64,000 nt of DNA from Neptunomonas japonica JAMM 1380 (GCF_016592555.1 NZ_AP014546.1:2180501-2244500); one strand, 5' to 3'. Positions 48,688-60,117 are shown, counted from the first letter of the stretch. A program made the numbers and translations. The notes: generated by a model not told the origin, from the sequence alone.

Positions 48688-49533
48688 ATGAGTTTAGCCA
48701 ATCTGTTTCAAAATAACTCACGTGTATTGACCTTTACGATTGCTAATAGTCATTTTGGCATAGATGCCCGCAATATCCTCTCTTTTTCAGATGAATATAA
48801 ACACATACAACTAGCCAGTCATGCCCAGCATCCTAGCTTTCTTGGCTATTTAGATTACCGAGATACGCTGATCAATGTTTATGATAGTGCGACCTTACTT
48901 AATAGAAAACGAAACTGGGATGATAAAAACCAATTAATTGCTGATATTGACACCTATAAGCAAGCACACATCGACTGGGTTCAGGCACTAGAACGAAGTA
49001 TTACTTTCGATGAAAGCTTTACACTCGCAAGGGATCCGAAGATGTGTGCGTTTGGGCAATGGTTCTGTAGTTTTAAAACAGAAGATGCCGACCTGCTCAC
49101 TGCACTTGAGAAGATTGATAAACCTCATCAGCTAATTCATCAGCTAGCTGACACTCTATTGGAGATGAAAAACAATGGAGACGCCGAACGCGCTATACGC
49201 TTACTGTCGATAGAGAAAGGAACAACACTTAAAAAGCTTGTGCGCTCATTAGAACAAATCTCCGGTATGCTTAAACGAGAAATGCACCCCGTCATCATCC
49301 ACCTCACACTTGATGGCAAGACCCCCTCTTTCTCTTTAGCTCTAGATGAAGTCGATGACATAATTGACTACGAAATTGAGGATCTTGACACAGGAACAGC
49401 GCAAGCACTGAGTCACGAACCGCTAAAAGGTTACTTGAGACATAAGTCAGGTCAACGCTATATGATGCTGTGTGTCGAAAAATTATCGACTCAAATTAGA
49501 AAAATATCTTCTTTTGAGGATTGTATTTCTTAA
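48688..49533 (+). CDS. CheW-like protein with an internal CZB zinc domain
   Basis: 281 residues. The first part (about 12-72) and the last part (about 200-268) read as the two halves of a CheW-like beta barrel: VLTFTIANSHFGIDARNIL, FLGYLDYRDTLINVYD, then PSFSLALDEVDDII, KGYLRHKSGQRYMMLCVEKL. Between them lies a chemoreceptor zinc-binding (CZB) domain at about 85-197: HxxW at His94/Trp97, CxFGxW at Cys120/Trp125, and HxxxH at His147/His151, giving a 3-His/1-Cys zinc site. No receptor or CheA gene lies in the window. It may couple zinc or HOCl sensing to an array or to a c-di-GMP enzyme. It lies between ftsK and trxB. Confidence 0.82.
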   Translation: MSLANLFQNNSRVLTFTIANSHFGIDARNILSFSDEYKHIQLASHAQHPSFLGYLDYRDTLINVYDSATLLNRKRNWDDKNQLIADIDTYKQAHIDWVQALERSITFDESFTLARDPKMCAFGQWFCSFKTEDADLLTALEKIDKPHQLIHQLADTLLEMKNNGDAERAIRLLSIEKGTTLKKLVRSLEQISGMLKREMHPVIIHLTLDGKTPSFSLALDEVDDIIDYEIEDLDTGTAQALSHEPLKGYLRHKSGQRYMMLCVEKLSTQIRKISSFEDCIS

Positions 49534-49559
49534 GCGCTCCCCTCATCATATTTTCATAA

Positions 49560-50549
<990 letters not shown>

Positions 50550-50577
50550 ATGCCTGTATAACCCAAAATAACACAAC

Positions 50578-50611
50578 AGACCAAAGGTCTATTTTGCCTT
50601 TGGTCTTTTTT
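50578..50611 (+). terminator. Terminator after trxB
   Basis: AGACCAAAGG...CCTTTGGTCT followed by TTTTT; ten-base stem and T-run, 12 bases before the aat start. Confidence 0.9.
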
Positions 50612-50622
50612 GAACATTTCAC

Positions 50623-51336
50623 ATGATTCCTTGGTTACACCCTACTAAATTAATCTTTCCTGATACGAGTTCAGCACTAGATGAGCCAGACGGCTTGCTT
50701 GCAGCCGGTGGCGATCTTTCTCCAAAGCGGTTGGTTGCTGCTTATAAACACGGTATTTTCCCGTGGTTCAGCCAAGACGACCCCATTCTTTGGTGGAGCC
50801 CAAACCCTCGATGCGTATTATTTCCTGAACAAATACATATCTCTCGTAGCATGCGTAAGCACCTCAAAAAGGGCCGCTATCGTGTTTCTTTTGATGAAGC
50901 ATTTGCTGACGTCATACAAGCCTGCGCAAGCACCCGCCAAGAGTCTACAGGCACTTGGATATCGCCAGAGATACAAGAAGCCTACATCGAACTCCACCAA
51001 CAAGGTGTTGCCCATTCTGTAGAAGTCTGGGACAACGAGCAATTAATTGGTGGTTTATACGGATTAGGAATAGGCAAACTCTTTTTTGGCGAGTCCATGT
51101 TCAGTTTTCAAGTGAATGCATCAAAAGTTGCCTTTATAGCACTATGCAAACAATTAAAAATCTGGGGGTATCCATTAATAGATTGCCAAGTTCATAATGA
51201 TCATTTAGAAAGTTTAGGGGCTACTAATATTCCCCGCGATGAATTTATACATTACATTAGGCAATATATAGATACAGAAACGCACCACCCATGGAGCTTC
51301 AGTGAGCACAGCGCTACGCTAGGTATTGAAAGTTAA
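50623..51336 (+). CDS. aat: Leucyl/phenylalanyl-tRNA-protein transferase
   Basis: 237 residues. The N-terminal [39 protein letters not shown] and [13 protein letters not shown] are diagnostic, as is [13 protein letters not shown]. It adds Leu or Phe to N-terminal Arg/Lys, marking the protein for ClpS-ClpAP. The last base of its stop is the first base of bpt. Confidence 0.97.
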   Translation: MIPWLHPTKLIFPDTSSALDEPDGLLAAGGDLSPKRLVAAYKHGIFPWFSQDDPILWWSPNPRCVLFPEQIHISRSMRKHLKKGRYRVSFDEAFADVIQACASTRQESTGTWISPEIQEAYIELHQQGVAHSVEVWDNEQLIGGLYGLGIGKLFFGESMFSFQVNASKVAFIALCKQLKIWGYPLIDCQVHNDHLESLGATNIPRDEFIHYIRQYIDTETHHPWSFSEHSATLGIES

Positions 51337-52049
51337 TGACAGAGCTTAAAGAGTTACATTTTTTTGCAACACCAGAGCATAACTGTAGCTATATTGAAGG
51401 CTACAAGGCTAAAACGCTTTTCGTCGACCCGCATTCAAGTATCTCAGTCAATGCCTTTAGCCAGCTATCCAATCTTGGCTTCAGGCGCAGTGGCAAACAT
51501 ACCTACCGCCCTCATTGCGATAATTGCCAAGCCTGTATTTCTGTCAGAGTTCCTGTTGATCTGTTTCAACCGAATAAAACACAACGGCGTATTATTAATA
51601 AGAATAAAGACCTGGTTGTAAAAAAATCAACGCCCCACTACAGCGATGAATACTTCAAACTCTACTCTGATTACATAACATATCGCCACGCTGATGGTGA
51701 CATGTTCCCCCCCAACAAAGAACAGTTCATAAACTTCTTAATTGAAGGCGAGCAACCATGTGATTTTTTAGAGTTTTACTTAGACGATAAGCTCATTGGG
51801 GTCGCGGTTACCGATCAACTCGTACAAGGATTGTCTGCCACATACACTTTTTTCACCCCAGACCCTGATTTACAAAAACGAAGTTTAGGATCTTACGCCA
51901 TTCTTTGGCAAATAGAAGAATGCCGCCGACTAAACCTTGAATACCTATATATGGGCTATTGGGTACAGTCTTGTCGCAAAATGAAGTATAAAATCGCCTA
52001 TCGTCCTTTAGAGTTTTTAATCGATGGCCAATGGATTCTCATCAGATAA
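51336..52049 (+). CDS. bpt: Aspartate/glutamate leucyltransferase Bpt
   Basis: 237 residues, formerly annotated as arginyltransferase Ate. It shows HNCSYIEGY, the zinc- or haem-linked cysteines HCDNCQACISVRVPV, and the C-terminal GYWVQSCRKMKYKI. Bacterial Bpt puts Leu onto N-terminal Asp/Glu. It overlaps the aat stop by one base. Confidence 0.94.
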   Translation: MTELKELHFFATPEHNCSYIEGYKAKTLFVDPHSSISVNAFSQLSNLGFRRSGKHTYRPHCDNCQACISVRVPVDLFQPNKTQRRIINKNKDLVVKKSTPHYSDEYFKLYSDYITYRHADGDMFPPNKEQFINFLIEGEQPCDFLEFYLDDKLIGVAVTDQLVQGLSATYTFFTPDPDLQKRSLGSYAILWQIEECRRLNLEYLYMGYWVQSCRKMKYKIAYRPLEFLIDGQWILIR

Positions 52050-52157
52050 CAATAAAAGAGCCAATACTCTTTGATATCCTTAGATAATTCAGGCAGAATA
52101 CTGCGCTCTGATAATAGGACATTGTTCGAAATCAGCCCTTTCACAGGTAGGTAACGA

Positions 52158-52376
52158 ATGGCTAAAGAAGATAGCATTGAAATGGAAGGTACCGTGGTTG
52201 ACACGCTACCAAACACCATGTTTCGCGTAGAGCTTGAGAATGGTCACGTAGTTACCGCTCATATCTCAGGCAAAATGCGTAAAAACTACATCCGTATTTT
52301 AACGGGTGACAAAGTAAAAGTTGAACTAACACCATACGATTTGACCAAAGGCCGCATCGTATATCGTGCCCGTTAG
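52158..52376 (+). CDS. infA: Translation initiation factor IF-1
   Basis: 72 residues, OB-fold: [41 protein letters not shown] and the terminal YRAR. Binds the A site with IF-2/IF-3. Its usual place after aat/bpt and before clpA is preserved. Confidence 0.98.
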   Translation: MAKEDSIEMEGTVVDTLPNTMFRVELENGHVVTAHISGKMRKNYIRILTGDKVKVELTPYDLTKGRIVYRAR

Positions 52377-52383
52377 TACAATC

Positions 52384-52416
52384 GATCTGGCTTAACTTTA
52401 TTGTTAAACCAGATCC
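52384..52416 (+). terminator. Hairpin after infA
   Basis: gatctggcttaac / gttaaaccagatc, an imperfect 13-base stem with a small loop immediately after infA; the T-run is weak. Confidence 0.5.
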
Positions 52417-52426
52417 GAAAGTTCCA

Positions 52427-52452
52427 CAGTGGCAGCCCTAGGCTGCCACTGT
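52427..52452. repeat. Inverted repeat over the clpA stop codon
   Basis: CAGTGGCAGCC-CTAG-GGCTGCCACTG is a perfect 11-base inverted repeat; the clpA stop lies inside it. It could be an mRNA 3' stabiliser or terminator without a T-run. Confidence 0.5.
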
Positions 52453-54693
52453 TACATTTAGCACTATTTCATTCTGATCATCTACTGACACCTGCACTTC
52501 TCCACCCTCTTCTGCAAGATCACCAAATAGAATCATCTCAGCCAATGGCTTTTTAAGCTTCTCTTGAATCAAGCGCTTCATTGGGCGAGCACCCATTTTT
52601 TCATCGTAACCGTGCTCACCTAACCAAGTACGCGCATCATCATTAACATGCAAGACCACTTTTTTATCGTCTAACTGAGCCTGCAGTTCTGTTAGGAACT
52701 TATCAACTACGCCCATAATGATATCTGGCGACAACGCTTTAAACTGTATAACAGCATCAAGGCGATTACGGAACTCAGGCGAGAACAAGCGTTTAATCGC
52801 TTCCATACCATCTGTAGAGTGATCTTGATGAGAGAAACCAATTGAAGGACGACTCATTGCATCGGCACCAGCATTGGTTGTCATAACCAATATCACATTA
52901 CGAAAATCAGCTTTACGACCATTGTTATCCGTCAATGTACCGTTATCCATCACCTGCAGAAGAATGTTGAATACTTCGGGGTGAGCTTTTTCAATTTCAT
53001 CCAACAACAAAACACAGTGTGGTGACTTGGTTACGGCTTCTGTTAATAGACCACCTTGGTCATAACCAACGTACCCAGGAGGTGCGCCAATTAAGCGAGA
53101 TACGGTATGACGCTCCATATACTCAGACATATCAAAGCGAATCAACTCAATCCCCAAAATACGTGCAAGCTGGGTTGTCACCTCTGTTTTACCAACACCT
53201 GTAGGGCCTGAGAACAAGAAATTTCCCACGGGCTTATGCGGATCATTCAAACCAGCACGCGACAAACGAATAGCCGAGGATAACGAAGAGATCGCTTCTT
53301 CTTGACCCAACACAACCATTTTCAAATTATTATCGAGCTTTTTAAGCTGCTCTTTATCCGATATTGAAACCGTTTTTGGCGGTATACGCGCTATTTTAGC
53401 AACGACGGATTCAACTTCATGCACATCAATAATCGGCGTACGGTCTTCTTCACTCAACAATCGCTGATAGGCACCCGCTTCATCGATAACATCAATAGCC
53501 TTATCAGGCATGTGCTTGTCATTAATATATCGATCAGCGAGCTCTGCAGCGGCGCGTAGTGCCTCGTCTGTATATTCTATATCGTGGTGCTGTTCAAACT
53601 TTTTACGCAGCCCACACAAGATCTCATATGTCTCCTGCACACTAGGCTCAAGCACATCAACTTTTTGAAAACGTCTAGCTAAGGCACGGTCTTTCTCAAA
53701 AATACTTCTAAATTCTTGGAAAGTTGTAGAACCAATACAGCGTAAGTCACCCGAGCTTAGTAAGGGTTTTAATAGATTAGAAGCATCCATTGAGCCGCCC
53801 GACGCTGCCCCCGCTCCAATGATCGTATGAATTTCATCTATAAAGAGAATCGCATTGTCTTTAACTTTGACTTCATTTAACAATGCTTTAAGGCGTTTTT
53901 CAAAATCACCTCGATATTTAGTACCCGCCAGCAATGCGCCCAGATCAAGCGAATAAACGACGCTACCGGTCATTACATCGGGAATCTGCTCTTCAACAAT
54001 TAACTTAGCCAAGCCTTCTGCAACAGCCGTTTTACCAACGCCTGCCTCGCCCACTAATAATGGATTATTCTTGCGACGCCTAGAAAGAATCTGAATAACA
54101 CGCTCAACCTCCGCACTACGCCCAATCAATGGATCTATTCGCCCTTCTCCAGCTTCCTGATTAAGATTAACGGCATACTTGCTCAGCGCGCTAGGCTCAC
54201 TGTTCTTTGTTGCTTCATCAGACTCTAGCAAGCCCTCACCATCATGCTCATCCTGACTTACACGAGAAATACCATGTGAAAGATAGTTAACAACATCAAT
54301 ACGCTCGACGCCTTGCTGCTGCAAAACGAACACCGCGTGACTCTCTTGTTCACTAAAGATGGCAACAACGACATTTGCCCCCGTCACTTCGTTTTTGCCC
54401 GAAGACTGCACATGAAATACAGCACGCTGTAAAACACGCTGAAAGCCCAACGTAGGCTGAGTTTCCATCGCAGGGATGTTTTCGGGTAATAGCGGTGTTG
54501 TTTCTTCAATAAACAAACTCAACGCTGTTCGAATTGTATCGACATCAGCACCACAGGCCGCCAGCACTCTATGTGCATCTCTGTTATCGAGTAGAGCTAA
54601 CAGCAGATGCTCAACCGTCATAAATTCATGGCGGCTTTCACGTGCACCTTTGAAAGCAGCACTTAATGTATCTTCAAGTTCACGATTTAACAT
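52438..54693 (-). CDS. clpA: ATP-dependent Clp protease ATP-binding subunit ClpA
   Basis: 751 residues: N domain for ClpS binding, two AAA+ modules with GEAGVGKTAVAEGLA and GPTGVGKTEVTTQL Walker A motifs, and an IGL-like ClpP loop (ASIGFSHQDH region, SIGF). Unfolds N-degron substrates for ClpP. clpS is directly upstream. Confidence 0.97.
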   Translation of the reverse strand: MLNRELEDTLSAAFKGARESRHEFMTVEHLLLALLDNRDAHRVLAACGADVDTIRTALSLFIEETTPLLPENIPAMETQPTLGFQRVLQRAVFHVQSSGKNEVTGANVVVAIFSEQESHAVFVLQQQGVERIDVVNYLSHGISRVSQDEHDGEGLLESDEATKNSEPSALSKYAVNLNQEAGEGRIDPLIGRSAEVERVIQILSRRRKNNPLLVGEAGVGKTAVAEGLAKLIVEEQIPDVMTGSVVYSLDLGALLAGTKYRGDFEKRLKALLNEVKVKDNAILFIDEIHTIIGAGAASGGSMDASNLLKPLLSSGDLRCIGSTTFQEFRSIFEKDRALARRFQKVDVLEPSVQETYEILCGLRKKFEQHHDIEYTDEALRAAAELADRYINDKHMPDKAIDVIDEAGAYQRLLSEEDRTPIIDVHEVESVVAKIARIPPKTVSISDKEQLKKLDNNLKMVVLGQEEAISSLSSAIRLSRAGLNDPHKPVGNFLFSGPTGVGKTEVTTQLARILGIELIRFDMSEYMERHTVSRLIGAPPGYVGYDQGGLLTEAVTKSPHCVLLLDEIEKAHPEVFNILLQVMDNGTLTDNNGRKADFRNVILVMTTNAGADAMSRPSIGFSHQDHSTDGMEAIKRLFSPEFRNRLDAVIQFKALSPDIIMGVVDKFLTELQAQLDDKKVVLHVNDDARTWLGEHGYDEKMGARPMKRLIQEKLKKPLAEMILFGDLAEEGGEVQVSVDDQNEIVLNVTVAA

Positions 54694-54706
54694 AGCTATG
54701 TCTCCG

Positions 54707-55081
54707 CTAAACAGCCTCTACTTCAGATAACAAAGGATGCTTATTATCTTTAGAGTATTGATTCACTTGAGCCGCTTTAGTTTCAGCAACATCACGAGAA
54801 AAAGCACCACAAACACCTTTACCTTCATTATGAACAGCCAACATGACCTGTGTCGCTTGCTCTTGCGTCATGCTGAAAAAAATCATTAACACCTCAACAA
54901 CAAACTCCATGGGGGTGTAATCGTCATTTAACAATAGCACACGATACATAGGTGGCTTTTTTAGCTTAGGCTTTGCTTCTTCTGTTGCCAAACTTCCGTC
55001 ATCTGAAAAAGGCTCATCCCCTTGCTCTCCCTCTGATGCACCACGAATCACATTTCTATATCTTTCGGCCTTCATGAACAA
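54707..55081 (-). CDS. clpS: ClpS, N-degron adaptor
   Basis: 124 residues with a flexible N-tail and the ClpS fold: [52 protein letters not shown]. It recognises N-terminal Leu, Phe, Tyr, Trp and delivers them to ClpA. 13 bases before clpA. Confidence 0.97.
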   Translation of the reverse strand: MFMKAERYRNVIRGASEGEQGDEPFSDDGSLATEEAKPKLKKPPMYRVLLLNDDYTPMEFVVEVLMIFFSMTQEQATQVMLAVHNEGKGVCGAFSRDVAETKAAQVNQYSKDNKHPLLSEVEAV

Positions 55082-55298
55082 TCTCTAATAAAAAATGATG
55101 GATAAACTTAAGAACAATTAGCGTCATCGAGTCACAATGTTATACTTAATTTACACAGGAGTGGTAAATCTACTACCAGAAGTCCCTGCATTCATGAGTC
55201 GCGCCTCTCAATAAAATCATTGTAGCAGGTGTGAGCTTTGCAGTTCAGGCATACTCTCTGCTAGTAGTCCTGTAAATTAGTCAAAATTGGAGTTTGAA

Positions 55299-55547
55299 AT
55301 GCAGACAGGGAAAGTAAAGTGGTTCAATAATGCCAAAGGCTTCGGATTTATCATCGCTGATGAAAATCCAGATGAAGATCTATTTGCCCACTATTCAGCT
55401 ATACAAGTCGAAGGGTACAAAAGCCTTAAAGCCGGACAACCCGTCAGTTTCGAAACAACTCCTGGCCCCAAAGGCCTTCATGCCGTCAATATAACTCCAT
55501 TGCCACAGCAACAGCCGGTAGAAGTAGAGGCCGAGGCACAAGTATAA
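55299..55547 (+). CDS. cspD: Cold shock domain protein, CspD-like
   Basis: 82 residues; the CSD fold MQTGKVKWFNNAKGFGFIIADENPDEDLFAHYSAIQ with both RNP motifs and an acidic tail. GGAG at 55289-55292 supports the ATG at 55299 over the upstream TTG at 55287. CspD inhibits replication initiation in E. coli. It sits divergent from clpS, as in E. coli; the 216-base upstream region likely holds its promoter. Confidence 0.93.
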   Translation: MQTGKVKWFNNAKGFGFIIADENPDEDLFAHYSAIQVEGYKSLKAGQPVSFETTPGPKGLHAVNITPLPQQQPVEVEAEAQV

Positions 55548-55558
55548 ATTGACACTAC

Positions 55559-55586
55559 AAAAACCAGCTAAATCTAGCTGGTTTTT
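55559..55586. terminator. Bidirectional terminator between cspD and icd
   Basis: aaaaaccagcta / tagctggttttt, a 12-base stem and four-base loop with flanking A and T runs on both sides. Confidence 0.92.
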
Positions 55587-55614
55587 ATCATCATCGTCAG
55601 TGACACTGTATTCT

Positions 55615-56871
55615 TTACATGCCTTGAATGATAGCCTCACCAAACTCAGAAGATGTCAGTAACGTTGCACCATCCATTAAGCGCTCAAAATCATAAGTAA
55701 CAGTTTTCTCACCAATAGCAGCATTAACCCCTTTAAGAATTAAATCTGCCGCTTCAGTCCAGCCCATATGCCGCAGCATCATCTCTGCTGACAAAATTAA
55801 AGATCCTGGGTTTACCTTATCTTGCCCTGCATATTTTGGTGCTGTTCCATGCGTCGCTTCAAAAATAGCAATGCTATCTGATAAATTTGCCCCTGGTGCA
55901 ATACCAATTCCACCTACTTCCGCTGCTAATGCATCAGACAAGTAATCCCCATTAAGGTTTAATGTAGCAATAACATCATACTCTGCCGGGCGCAGCAGTA
56001 TTTGCTGCAACATGGCATCGGCAATAACATCTTTTACTACGATATCCTTACCTGTTTCTGGATGTTTAAAAACCATCCACGGACCACCATTTAATAACTC
56101 AGCACCAAACTCTTGAACCGCCAGCTCATAACCCCACTCTTTAAAAGCACCTTCGGTAAATTTCATGATATTACCTTTGTGTACCAGTGTTAACGACTCG
56201 CGATTATTATCAATACAATACTGTAATGCTTTACGCACTAAACGCTGCGTACCCTCTTTTGATACAGGTTTAACCCCTATACCACAGTTATCTTCAAAGC
56301 GAATTTGTGTGACGCCCATTTCCTCGGTTAGAAACTTAATAACTTTTTTAGCTTCTACAGACCCTGCTTTCCACTCGATTCCTGCATAGATATCTTCAGA
56401 GTTCTCCCTAAAAATAACCATATCTACATCGCCAGGCTGAACAACAGGACTAGGCACCCCTTTAAACCACATCACAGGCCGCTGGCAGACGTAAAGATCT
56501 AACTCTTGTCGCAACGCTACATTTAAGGAGCGAATACCACCGCCTACTGGCGTAGTCAAAGGCCCTTTAATACCCACAACAAATTCTTTAAATGCTTCCA
56601 ACGTCTCTTCAGGCATCCATGTGTCTTGGTCATATAACTGCGTTGCTTTTTCACCTGCATACACCTCCATCCATGAGATTTCACGTTTTCCGCCATACGC
56701 TTTTTCGATAGCGGCGTTCACCACATGCATCATCGGCGGCGTGACATCTACACCTATTCCGTCACCAGTAATAAAGGGAATGATAGGATTAAGAGGCACA
56801 TTCAGTGAATAGTCTGCATTAACGGTAATCTTCTCACCTTGAGCCGGTATTTGAATATTGCTGTATGTCAT
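55615..56871 (-). CDS. icd: Isocitrate dehydrogenase, NADP type
   Basis: 418 residues of the E. coli Icd type: [15 protein letters not shown], phosphorylation-loop segment [38 protein letters not shown], and the [11 protein letters not shown] tail. It oxidatively decarboxylates isocitrate to 2-oxoglutarate in the TCA cycle. Confidence 0.97.
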   Translation of the reverse strand: MTYSNIQIPAQGEKITVNADYSLNVPLNPIIPFITGDGIGVDVTPPMMHVVNAAIEKAYGGKREISWMEVYAGEKATQLYDQDTWMPEETLEAFKEFVVGIKGPLTTPVGGGIRSLNVALRQELDLYVCQRPVMWFKGVPSPVVQPGDVDMVIFRENSEDIYAGIEWKAGSVEAKKVIKFLTEEMGVTQIRFEDNCGIGVKPVSKEGTQRLVRKALQYCIDNNRESLTLVHKGNIMKFTEGAFKEWGYELAVQEFGAELLNGGPWMVFKHPETGKDIVVKDVIADAMLQQILLRPAEYDVIATLNLNGDYLSDALAAEVGGIGIAPGANLSDSIAIFEATHGTAPKYAGQDKVNPGSLILSAEMMLRHMGWTEAADLILKGVNAAIGEKTVTYDFERLMDGATLLTSSEFGEAIIQGM

Positions 56872-56993
56872 CGCTCTACTCCATTAATAGCTATTAAATA
56901 GATTCGTAGAAATATGTGTCAGCAGGCATAATTAACAAAAACATCCAAACAATTACGCCGCCCTACTTTACTCATACTACAGAAACAGGACCT

Positions 56994-57635
56994 ATGTCTA
57001 ATATCTTGATTATCAACAAGCCCTTTCAAGTACTCACTCAGTTCACTGATCAAGACGGCCGAAAAACATTAGCTGACTTCATCAAAAAGCCGGGGTTTTA
57101 CGCAGCAGGAAGGCTTGATTACGACTCAGAAGGATTACTTATTCTGACAAATGACGGGACCCTACAACACACGCTTGCACACCCTAAATTCAAAATGGAA
57201 AAGACGTATTGGGCACAAGTAGAAGGCGATATTACTGATAGCGCCTTAGAGCAGCTACGTAACGGTGTAGAACTTAAAGACGGTAAAACACGACCAGCAA
57301 AAGCCAAGCTAATACCAGAACCCACTGTATGGAACAGAACCCCACCCATCCGCGACCGCAAAGAGATACCGACTAGCTGGATAGAATTAAAAATAACCGA
57401 AGGTAAAAATCGCCAAGTTAGACGTATGACAGCGGCCGTTGGCTTTCCTACATTACGCCTAATCCGCTACGCTATTGGTAACTGGTGCTTAGAAAATCTA
57501 CAACCCGGAGAGTTTAGAGAAGAAACGGTTAACATAGCGCCTATGCCTAAAAGCCAGAAAACACCTTCAAGAAAAGCACACTCAACACAAAACCGCTCCT
57601 CGAAAACCAACGCACGAAAACCCCGCAATCGCTAA
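56994..57635 (+). CDS. rluE: 23S rRNA pseudouridine synthase RluE
   Basis: 213 residues of the RsuA/RluB/E/F family. The catalytic Asp lies in [41 protein letters not shown] follows. No S4 domain is present, which fits RluE rather than RluB/F. It modifies 23S rRNA U2457. The ATG at 56994 is chosen because E. coli RluE starts at the equivalent residue and AGGA precedes it; the frame extends to 56916 with an unlikely leader. The tail is Ser/Arg/Lys rich. Confidence 0.92.
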   Translation: MSNILIINKPFQVLTQFTDQDGRKTLADFIKKPGFYAAGRLDYDSEGLLILTNDGTLQHTLAHPKFKMEKTYWAQVEGDITDSALEQLRNGVELKDGKTRPAKAKLIPEPTVWNRTPPIRDRKEIPTSWIELKITEGKNRQVRRMTAAVGFPTLRLIRYAIGNWCLENLQPGEFREETVNIAPMPKSQKTPSRKAHSTQNRSSKTNARKPRNR

Positions 57636-57803
57636 TACGGCAGAGTATTAGTACATATAGATTTTTCGTGAAGTAATGCTACTAATAGCAAATAGTTTAA
57701 AAAGTATATCTACCTATTATCACCTCCATCGATTTAACTGATAGGGTAGTGCGAAAAATCACCGTCTAATATGATCAAATATTCAGCCATGAGGTAACGT
57801 TTT

Positions 57804-58696
57804 ATGCGTCTTGATATCGAAGCTCTACGTGTTCTTGATGTCGTTATCCAAGAAGGCAGCTTTGCCAAAGCGGCCGCTAAACTGCATAAAGCTCAATCAG
57901 CAGTTAGCTACCAAATAAAAAACTAGAACAGCAGTTTGATGTTCCTATCTTCGACCGAAGCAGCTATCGAGCGGAGCTAACACCCCAAGGACGAGTATTA
58001 TGGCAAGAGGGACGGCAACTTCTACAGCAAGCTATACGCATCGAAAATCTAGCTGATCACTACTCAAAGGGCTGGGAACCCACATTTGAGCTTGTCATCG
58101 ATGGCGCTCTACCGTTGGAGCCTGTCATGCGGGCCATGAAAGCGCTGGCTGAGAAAGAGATCCCAACCAAAATCCAGATTAAGGTAGAAGCATTAGGTGG
58201 CGTTCAGATGCGTTTTGATCAGGATGAAGCCAATATGATGCTCGTTGTGGATTACACTCCCAGCCCCAAACTAAATGCCATCCCGTTACCAGAAGTGCCT
58301 ATGATATTAGTCACATCAAAAGATCACTGCCTCGCCCAACAAAAGGAAGTCGATCTTAACCAGCTACTAAACTATGTCGAGCTGACTATTCATGACACCA
58401 GCGAACTTCCTACTAGCAAGCGGGACTCCCTTCAATTTGGCGGCGACAAAGTGTTTTACTTACACGGCTTTGATAGCAAAAAAACCTGCCTACTGATGGG
58501 CTTAGGTTATGGCTGGATGCCATTATCACTGATTGAAACAGAACTCGCCTGTGGCGAACTAGTAGAAGTGGATTACACAAACTCCCGCCATGCATTCACC
58601 CCTAAACTAGTCTATTCAGCAGAGCTACCACTAGGCAAGGCCGGCGAACTGATCTTGAACGAAGTCATTTCAGAATTTGAAGCCTTCTCCCATTAG
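57804..58696 (+). pseudogene. LysR family regulator, frame broken at A-AAA-AAC
   Basis: The first 40 codons form the LysR HTH (LDIEALRVLDVVIQEGSFAKAAAKLHKAQSAVSYQIK) and end at TAG 57924-57926. In the -1 frame, CTAGAACAGCAG continues the protein (LEQQFDVPIFDRSSYRAELTP) and runs on to 58696 with a complete LysR substrate domain. The frames meet at A AAA AAC (57917-57923), a canonical -1 slippery heptamer in the right phase. Either one A was lost (a pseudogene or sequencing error) or a programmed -1 frameshift restores the protein. A GAGGT ribosome site precedes the start. It sits 290 bases before hpd and would be a natural regulator of that gene. Confidence 0.8.
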
Positions 58697-58984
58697 AAAC
58701 ACCATGCCCTACAAGCACATCTAAAAACTGGCTTAGTGGCAACGAGCCCCCTGCCAAGCAAAAAAAGACGCCTTTCGCTATTACAGCAATGCAACAGCAC
58801 CCAACAACATCAAATTAACTGATCATCTTTAGCAAAATATTATTCTTTTTTTATCATCATTCAAACGAAAATGATTTTAATCAAGTTTGTAGGCCGAGCC
58901 ATCTCAGATGACTTCAAAGCTTATGAAGCATCGAGCCATAAGCCTCATTACTCACTAACACCAGAATAAAAAAGGAATAAACAA

Positions 58985-60025
58985 ATGACCGATCAAAGCA
59001 ATCCTCTAAGACTACAAGGCATTGAGTTTACCGAGTTTGCCAGCACCAACTCTAGCTTCATGCACGATGTCTTTATCGCATTTGGTTTTTCCAAGTTAAA
59101 GCAGCACAGCAGCAAAGACATCACCTACTACAACCAGAACGATATCCACTTTTTACTCAACAATGAAAAAGCCGGATTCTCAGCCGAGTTCGCTAAGAGT
59201 CATGGCCCTGCCATCTGCTCTATGGGTTGGCGCGTGGAAGATGCTGACTATGCTTTCAAAACAGCGATTCAACGTGGCGCTAAAGCCGCTGATGACGGCA
59301 ATAAAGACCTGCCGTACCCTGCAATTTATGGCATTGGCAACAGCCTGATCTATTTTATTGATAAGTTCGGTGCAAAAGGCACTATCTATGAAACTGACTT
59401 TAACCATCTAGATCAGCCCGTCATAGTTGAAGATAAAGGATTTATGAATATCGACCACCTGACCAACAACGTTTATAAAGGCACCATGCATAAATGGGCA
59501 GACTTTTATAAGAACGTGTTTGGTTTTACCGAAGTACGCTACTTCGATATCAAAGGAGAGAAAACCGCATTGATCTCTTATGCGTTGCAGTCGCCCGATG
59601 GCAGCTTCTGCATTCCTATTAATGAAGGTAAAGACGATAACAACAACCAGATTGATGAATACTTGGACATGTATAACGGCCCAGGTGTACAGCATATCGC
59701 TTTTCGCTCTAACGACCTGCTAACCTCATTAGACAAGCTGGACCGTGATGTAATCGACACGCTAGATATCAGCGACGATTATTACGAAGAAGTCTTCAAC
59801 CGAGTACCCGGTGTATCTGAAGACCCTGCCCGCGTTAAGCACCACCAAGTGCTTTTGGATGGCGATGAGTCAGGCTACCTGCTTCAAATTTTTACCAAGA
59901 ACCTGTTCGGTCCGATCTTTATTGAGCTAATCCAACGCAAAAACAATAATGGCTTTGGCGAAGGTAACTTCCAAGCATTATTCGACTCAATTGAGCGTGA
60001 TCAAGAACGTCGCGGTGTGATCTAA
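58985..60025 (+). CDS. hpd: 4-hydroxyphenylpyruvate dioxygenase
   Basis: 346 residues. Converts 4-hydroxyphenylpyruvate to homogentisate with Fe(II) and O2. The iron ligands are His158 (DHLTNN), His237 (QHIAF) and Glu314 (FIELIQR). Both VOC halves are complete; the length fits the shorter bacterial form. It is far from fahA in this window. Confidence 0.95.
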   Translation: MTDQSNPLRLQGIEFTEFASTNSSFMHDVFIAFGFSKLKQHSSKDITYYNQNDIHFLLNNEKAGFSAEFAKSHGPAICSMGWRVEDADYAFKTAIQRGAKAADDGNKDLPYPAIYGIGNSLIYFIDKFGAKGTIYETDFNHLDQPVIVEDKGFMNIDHLTNNVYKGTMHKWADFYKNVFGFTEVRYFDIKGEKTALISYALQSPDGSFCIPINEGKDDNNNQIDEYLDMYNGPGVQHIAFRSNDLLTSLDKLDRDVIDTLDISDDYYEEVFNRVPGVSEDPARVKHHQVLLDGDESGYLLQIFTKNLFGPIFIELIQRKNNNGFGEGNFQALFDSIERDQERRGVI

Positions 60026-60055
60026 AAAGCCGACCAAGGATCGTGAACAGCTTTA

Positions 60056-60093
60056 GGGTCTCTTACTTATCAAACCCTTTGAATTAAGAGACC
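60056..60093. terminator. Hairpin after hpd
   Basis: GGTCTCTTA ... TAAGAGACC, a nine-base stem with a wide loop; flanking arms can extend it. The T-run is poor, so it is only a candidate terminator. Confidence 0.5.
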
Positions 60094-60117
60094 TTAAGCT
60101 GAATAGCCCGACCTAAC

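Noticed and set aside
58871..58969. 32-codon plus frame before hpd (starting MILIKF)
   Set aside because: No ribosome site and no coding similarity; could be a leader peptide but nothing supports it.
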